DNA of 54,283 bases from a virus. The position numbers and the translations under genes were made by a program. The notes under the pieces were generated by a model, which had not been told where the DNA came from, made no database searches, and worked only from the letters and a program-made list of their open reading frames with translations. This document shows positions 50,297 through 54,283 of this stretch, in pieces. The stretch spans positions 1-54,283 of the IMG/VR virus record IMGVR_UViG_3300044568_001017. The stretch is one strand, 5' to 3'. The first letter of the stretch is position 1, and each line of letters starts with the position of its first letter.

Positions 50297-50510
50297 TACA
50301 TTCGTTTCAATGATCATCTGCGAGGGTTACCATGAAGATGAGAACCAAGCTAAGATTCTTTTCCAACAGCAGTTCAATCAATGCTGGGTAAAGAAAGCGG
50401 ACATCAAGACAATGGAAACACTAGGCTTCCACGATGGACGTAAGTTCATTCGTATTGTAATCCCAGAGGAAGTGGCAAACACGCTAGAGCTTCAAGGTAT
50501 TCTGGATTAA
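50283..50510 (+). CDS. Small hypothetical protein, 75 aa
   Basis: The product is compact and mixed alpha/beta (FVSMIICEGYHEDENQAKIL, KFIRIVIPEEVANTLELQ). It overlaps the HNH gene by 14 nt and ends exactly where the convergent terminase gene ends. No family recognised. Confidence 0.6.
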   Translation: MSSNNTFVSMIICEGYHEDENQAKILFQQQFNQCWVKKADIKTMETLGFHDGRKFIRIVIPEEVANTLELQGILD

Positions 50511-52361
50511 TTACCAATCTCCATTCTCATCAGATGAATAGCTGTCATCTTGAAGTTCTGCAATTAGCTTTTCATCTCTAGCCCAGAATCTATTTGTAGG
50601 AACAGCTTTATCGTTACCGATAAAAACCAATCCAAACCTACGAGACATTTCTAGGCAGTAGAGAAAGCTATCCGCCAAATCGGGCGAGTATCCAGTGCGT
50701 CCCTTGTAGTCATCTTTAGTCTCTACAGAAATCTTTTTGGATTTAATAAAATACCTACGGATACAAAGTTCTCGCGCCAACTCAGACGCTGCGCCAACCC
50801 CGTAGATCACTCGGCTCTTAAAGCCGTGATAGGCTGAGTACCAGTACTCTGATACCAATCTATCATAAACATCCTTACACGGGCGTTTATCGACCTCTGC
50901 TGCCATACGTTCAGTAGGTTTACCCATAGATGAAATAAGGGCGATAGAATGACCACTAGAATCATACTTCAACCACTCGCGGATGATAGCCTGTGCGACT
51001 CGACCGCCATCACCAGATACGTCCATACCAAATTTGGTAGGTTGAACTCCAGAAGCCCGGCATAGCTCTACTACTTCCTTAGCTAGACCAACTTCAAACT
51101 CAGCGGCTTCACGCGCAGATAGCTGAATGACTTTCTGACTTTCTAGCCACATAACACGATTGCGAGTCCCGCGAATGAAACCCAGTTTAGCTATTGTAAG
51201 CACACACCTATCTCCACCAACCGTAAAAGCGGTATCGAATCCCGCAACCTTGTGGAATCCTTCTGAATCCCAGAGTGGTTCTTCGTTGGTATCGGCGTTA
51301 CGAATGAGATCAGCGGTGAGAATGGTCTGTGCAAACCCAGATTTCGGCCACCAACCGATAGCGTTACGAACGTAGTCAATCGCATTCTCGTCTCCATAAC
51401 ACTGCTTGAGCATGACCTCTTGTTTTTTCCGATCCATCAAGAACGGGAATGGAGATGGTTCATTTGCGGGTGCAGCAAAGTTAGGCGAGCGCATACCATT
51501 GTAGAACAAGCAAACGCCAGTCTCAGTCTCCCACTTATCCATCTCTGGACTGACAGTATCAAAATTAGAAGCACCTTTAGGCATAGCCCAGCGGGTGTGA
51601 GGATTGTCACCAGCAGATGGGTTTCCAATACCGATAAAGACTACATCATTGTTAGCAGATAAGTTTACACGGGCAGTAATCGCACCCAGTTCCATTTCGG
51701 GCAACTCATCAAGGGCTAGTCTAATCCGATCATTCTTACGTCCACGGGTAGTATCAATAGCCTTCTGACCCTCATTACCTGATTGAAATGCCAGAGCTTT
51801 GATGGCATTGCGATAGTCCTTATCCTCATCATTCGACCCGCCACCCCAAACGATCATGTGGCGATAGTCAATGAGCTTACCAAACTGAACAGCGGCGGAC
51901 TTCCACAACTTAGAAATGATACCCCAGATACGATCTTCGGACGCACCAAGAGTAGTAGTAGCAACCCAAGATGAAGTACAATGCGGAGCAGAACACCAAT
52001 CAAGGTAGACCCAAAGACCAACTGGAAATGACTTTCCCATCGAGGCCGCGCCAGCTAAACAGATGTCATCATTATTGCAGAGTTCTTCCAGAGTTCTCAA
52101 CAACTGAGTATTCGTATAACCTCGATTGACAATAGAAACTTCCGTGGGCCATTGAAGTTTTACTGCCTTCAAGAAATGTTCGTATGGAGTAAGTAATTTA
52201 AAATCTGAAAGATTTATATTGTGCTTGTTGCAGTAATCTTTTCCGTATTCACCCTTGCTAATAGCGTAGCAGTATAGCTCTACACCTAGCTCGTCCATGT
52301 TCTCAGGGAATTTGATACCGTACTTTTGGATGCCTGTGTTTCCAGAAAAAATTCTTGACAT
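50511..52361 (-). CDS. Large terminase subunit
   Basis: The 616-aa protein has an ATPase domain with Walker A-like GAASMGKS (about 104-111) and LALDELPEME (about 223-232; acidic pair). A nuclease domain follows, with GFDTAF (about 374-379), GMDVSGDGG (about 445-453) and SPDLADSFLY (about 558-567), giving the three acidic positions of RNase-H-fold terminases. It cuts and pumps DNA into the procapsid through the portal. It is convergent with the 50510 gene and its start overlaps the -35 of the late promoter. Contains palindromic site 17. Confidence 0.85.
   Translation of the reverse strand: MSRIFSGNTGIQKYGIKFPENMDELGVELYCYAISKGEYGKDYCNKHNINLSDFKLLTPYEHFLKAVKLQWPTEVSIVNRGYTNTQLLRTLEELCNNDDICLAGAASMGKSFPVGLWVYLDWCSAPHCTSSWVATTTLGASEDRIWGIISKLWKSAAVQFGKLIDYRHMIVWGGGSNDEDKDYRNAIKALAFQSGNEGQKAIDTTRGRKNDRIRLALDELPEMELGAITARVNLSANNDVVFIGIGNPSAGDNPHTRWAMPKGASNFDTVSPEMDKWETETGVCLFYNGMRSPNFAAPANEPSPFPFLMDRKKQEVMLKQCYGDENAIDYVRNAIGWWPKSGFAQTILTADLIRNADTNEEPLWDSEGFHKVAGFDTAFTVGGDRCVLTIAKLGFIRGTRNRVMWLESQKVIQLSAREAAEFEVGLAKEVVELCRASGVQPTKFGMDVSGDGGRVAQAIIREWLKYDSSGHSIALISSMGKPTERMAAEVDKRPCKDVYDRLVSEYWYSAYHGFKSRVIYGVGAASELARELCIRRYFIKSKKISVETKDDYKGRTGYSPDLADSFLYCLEMSRRFGLVFIGNDKAVPTNRFWARDEKLIAELQDDSYSSDENGDW
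50608..50623. promoter_or_regulatory. Palindromic site 17, TTATCG-TTAC-CGATAA (intragenic)
   Basis: Outer hexamers perfect; near the 3' end of the terminase gene. Confidence 0.8.
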
Positions 52362-52382
52362 ATCAATAATAAAATATATTTT
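52355..52382 (+). promoter_or_regulatory. Late promoter leading into the portal operon
   Basis: TTGACA at 52355-52360, 16-nt spacer, TATTTT at 52377-52382, 16 nt before the 52398 start. Its -35 overlaps the terminase start codon. Around the circle it would drive the small gene, the portal and the scaffold. Confidence 0.65.
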
Positions 52383-52397
52383 CCAACTAAAGGCAAG

Positions 52398-52775
52398 ATG
52401 AAACTCAAAAATAGAAACCTATCTCCAGTTGGCGGGTGGTACTACAAATACGAGATCAAGCGTGATAAACTCACCTTCCCAGCCGTAGTCTACGGAAGCA
52501 CATGGAGCAACTTGATTTCAAACATCCAAAAAGATTGCCGATCAAATGGAGTAGAAATTCCCAGTAACATTGAGCAACTTGTCGAAGATCAAATCTGCCA
52601 ACGCCAGCCAAGTGATCGTTGCTGGTATGCTGATGGGATTGGAGATAGAATCGCGCAAGCAATCCATACTGTAGCAGCGGTCACAGACAGGGTGCTTGGC
52701 ACTAAACTAGAACACAAAGCAAGGGGATGCAGTTCATGCAATAGAAGAAGAAATGCCTTGAATTCATTATCGTAA
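52398..52775 (+). CDS. Small cysteine-containing phage protein, complete
   Basis: The 125-aa protein has an aromatic N-terminal half (GGWYYKYEIKRDKLTFPAVV) and a basic tail with CSSC that may be half of a zinc site. It lies just before the portal or, in the second allele, the HNH gene. Its last third is repeated at the left end of the window. Function unknown; position suggests packaging or portal assembly. Confidence 0.7.
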   Translation: MKLKNRNLSPVGGWYYKYEIKRDKLTFPAVVYGSTWSNLISNIQKDCRSNGVEIPSNIEQLVEDQICQRQPSDRCWYADGIGDRIAQAIHTVAAVTDRVLGTKLEHKARGCSSCNRRRNALNSLS

Positions 52776-52783
52776 ACGATAAA
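52657..52783. repeat. Right copy of the exact 127-nt repeat
   Basis: Identical to 1-127. It is followed here by the HNH gene rather than by the 16-nt gap to the portal found at the left end. Confidence 0.9.
52767..52782. promoter_or_regulatory. Palindromic site 18 (same as site 1), TTATCG-TAAA-CGATAA
   Basis: Contains the stop of the 52398 gene and precedes the HNH start by 1 nt. Confidence 0.85.
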
Positions 52784-53458
52784 ATGGAAACTATCACAAA
52801 ACATAAACGTGGAGATGTCCGAGAGGATGGGATGGTTTTTTGGGCTTTAATTCGTAATCAAGGATATTGGGTAACTAAAGAAAAATTTGCCGAACTTAAA
52901 AAAAGACTAAATGAGTGGTCTATTGAAAACAGAAGTAAAAATCTAAATCTTCGTAGAAAATACGAAAGAGAATGGTATTCTAAAAACAGAATTAAAAAAC
53001 TTGAGCAAAAAAAAGTTATTCGATTAAACAATATTGATTTTTTTAGAGAAAAAGATCGTCTTCAATGGAAAAAAAATCCAGAAAAACATAGGAAAAATGC
53101 ATTAGAGTGGAATAAAAATAATCCCGCAAGAGCTAAACAAAACTTGGATAAATGGAAAAAAGAAAATCAAGATAGATATAAATTACTTTCAAGAAAAGGA
53201 AGCGCAAAACGTAGGGCAACCCAAAAAAATAACACGCCTGATTTAACTTCAGAGCAGAATCTGATTATAGAAACCATATACTTGCAAAGAATAAGACTTG
53301 AAAAAAGATTTGGTTTGCAGTTTCATGTAGATCACATAATCCCAATATCAAAAGGTGGATTGCATATACCTTCAAATCTACAGGTATTACCAGCAAAACT
53401 AAACCTACAAAAAAATTCAAGAAACTCACTAAGGTGGGAAGAACTTCAACTTATTTAA
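52784..53458 (+). CDS. HNH homing-type endonuclease
   Basis: The 224-aa protein has a very Lys/Asn-rich N-terminal two-thirds with repeated short basic helices (for example KNPEKHRKNALEWNKNNPAR). A C-terminal HNH domain follows (about 180-212, FHVDHIIPISKGGL, then NLQVLPAKLNLQKN). The DNA is far more AT-rich than its neighbours, as usual for mobile nuclease genes. It stands between the small gene and the second portal allele and is absent from the same place at the left end, an occupied/empty site pair. Confidence 0.85.
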   Translation: METITKHKRGDVREDGMVFWALIRNQGYWVTKEKFAELKKRLNEWSIENRSKNLNLRRKYEREWYSKNRIKKLEQKKVIRLNNIDFFREKDRLQWKKNPEKHRKNALEWNKNNPARAKQNLDKWKKENQDRYKLLSRKGSAKRRATQKNNTPDLTSEQNLIIETIYLQRIRLEKRFGLQFHVDHIIPISKGGLHIPSNLQVLPAKLNLQKNSRNSLRWEELQLI

Positions 53459-53461
53459 TAT

Positions 53462-54283
53462 ATGTCTTTAAGCATCGGCAATGATAACTTCAGTTTGGCA
53501 ACCTTAGATCAAGATGGTAAGCCGCCAGCAACACGAATTTCCAACGCTAATCATGCTTGGAATATCGCTAACCACTTGAGGCAAGCCAACATCGGACGCG
53601 AGAATAAACGCATCCGTATTTACAAGGCTTACAAAATGTTTCCCCCGACAGGGTATAGCAGGCTTGCCGAAAAGCGATTACCTTGGCAATCAGATGTTAA
53701 CTATGGACAACTTGGATTTATCGTTGATAACCAGAAGTCCAGTTACTACGATGTAATTACTGAGCGTCAGGCTTGCTGCACAATCAAAAGCAAGTTTGGT
53801 AATGAGAAGGAACGCCTTGTCAACTCTGAGAACATTGCAACGGCATTCGACCAAGCAATCCGCGAATGGCCCGGTTACCTTTATAATACAGAGCAAGACC
53901 TAGAAGAAATGCTCTTGTACGGAAAAGGTATTGGAATGTGGGATAGTCCGCTAGGATGGATGCCAGAACACGTTTTCCTATCTGATCTCCTTTTCCCAGA
54001 TGATATTCGTATTGACTTCTGTAACCTTGAAGAGTTTGTGCGCCGTGTCCGCCTGACTCCTTACGAGTTGTATAAGAAGATCGAAAACCGCGCTGCCGCT
54101 GAAGCGATGGGCTGGAATGTAGACGCAGCTATTGACGCTATCCGTTTCCACCGCTCATTCAATAACCACAGAAAGACCCGCGAAGACTTCTTCCGTACCA
54201 TCAGCGAATCAGGATTCAACTGGTCACTTTCTGTAAACCAAAAGATTGATCTCTACGAAGTATTCTGGAGAGAGTTTGATGGC
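53462..54283 (+). CDS. Portal protein, second allele, N-terminal part
   Basis: The first 274 codons of a portal homologous to the 144-2573 gene; the window ends inside it. Protein identity to the first copy is about 93% by eye (about 18 differences in 273), while the DNA differs at many third positions, so the two alleles diverged long ago under purifying selection. It starts in an AATATATG context. Best read as a strain variant picked up by the assembler. Confidence 0.85.
   Translation, partial: MSLSIGNDNFSLATLDQDGKPPATRISNANHAWNIANHLRQANIGRENKRIRIYKAYKMFPPTGYSRLAEKRLPWQSDVNYGQLGFIVDNQKSSYYDVITERQACCTIKSKFGNEKERLVNSENIATAFDQAIREWPGYLYNTEQDLEEMLLYGKGIGMWDSPLGWMPEHVFLSDLLFPDDIRIDFCNLEEFVRRVRLTPYELYKKIENRAAAEAMGWNVDAAIDAIRFHRSFNNHRKTREDFFRTISESGFNWSLSVNQKIDLYEVFWREFDG

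Overview
The window reads as an essentially complete genome of a tailed dsDNA phage with a short-tail (podovirus-like) virion plan, most likely assembled from an environmental, perhaps freshwater, sample. Positions 1-127 recur without mismatch at 52657-52783. Past that point the right end carries a different allele: an HNH endonuclease gene followed by the first 274 codons of a second, diverged portal gene. I read this as a circular (or circularly permuted) genome of about 52.66 kb whose contig ran past its own start into a co-occurring strain variant. A true duplication cannot be excluded from sequence alone. Shine-Dalgarno sequences are almost absent; starts instead sit in AT-rich contexts such as AATATATG or ATTATG. 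No integrase, DNA polymerase, RNA polymerase, tRNA or CRISPR array was seen, so the phage probably relies on host polymerases. The host cannot be named. The non-SD starts and an autotransporter-type beta-repeat protein are weak hints towards a Bacteroidota- or Verrucomicrobiota-like host.

Layout. 0.1-31.0 kb (+): virion module with portal, two small proteins, scaffold-like protein, terminator, promoter and a highly structured leader, then the presumed major capsid protein, minor head proteins, a 942-aa collagen-like fibre, a PATR-type beta-repeat protein, a lysis cassette (two small membrane proteins, a lipoprotein, a lysin candidate), two more collagen-like fibres, a pectate-lyase-fold tailspike, further tail proteins and three large presumed internal/ejection proteins, the last 2144 aa. 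31.2-35.2 kb (+): DNA metabolism, with a PD-(D/E)XK nuclease, an ssDNA-binding-like protein and a possible HTH protein. 35.2-35.6 kb: promoter and structured non-coding RNA region. 35.7-37.8 kb (-): SF2/SNF2-type helicase with three tiny genes chained by ATGA overlaps. 37.9-38.5 kb (+): possible small terminase. 38.5-40.6 kb (-): small orphan genes, several encoding single-span membrane peptides. 40.8-41.58 kb: gene-poor region. 41.6-49.7 kb (-): dCMP deaminase, two glycosyltransferases flanking an FkbM methyltransferase, zinc ribbon, small basic proteins, Holliday-junction-resolvase-like nuclease, coiled-coil proteins, DnaB helicase and its presumed loader. 49.7-50.5 kb (+): XRE regulator, HNH protein. 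50.5-52.4 kb (-): large terminase. 52.4 kb (+): late promoter leading back, around the circle, into the portal.

The most striking signal is a 16-bp palindrome, consensus TTATCG-NNNN-CGATAA with a restricted centre, found 18 times (17 loci if the ends are one place). Several copies lie between a stop codon and the next start, and two overlap the -10 position of promoter-like sequences. It looks like a genome-wide operator or stoperator system, with the XRE protein at 49.7 kb as the natural but unproven ligand. Other candidates are a mutually exclusive stem system in the capsid leader, a ncRNA region with a terminator-loop pseudoknot, an attenuator-like hairpin before the replication gene, and a glycosyltransferase/methyltransferase cluster that might decorate the threonine-rich collagen-like fibres.
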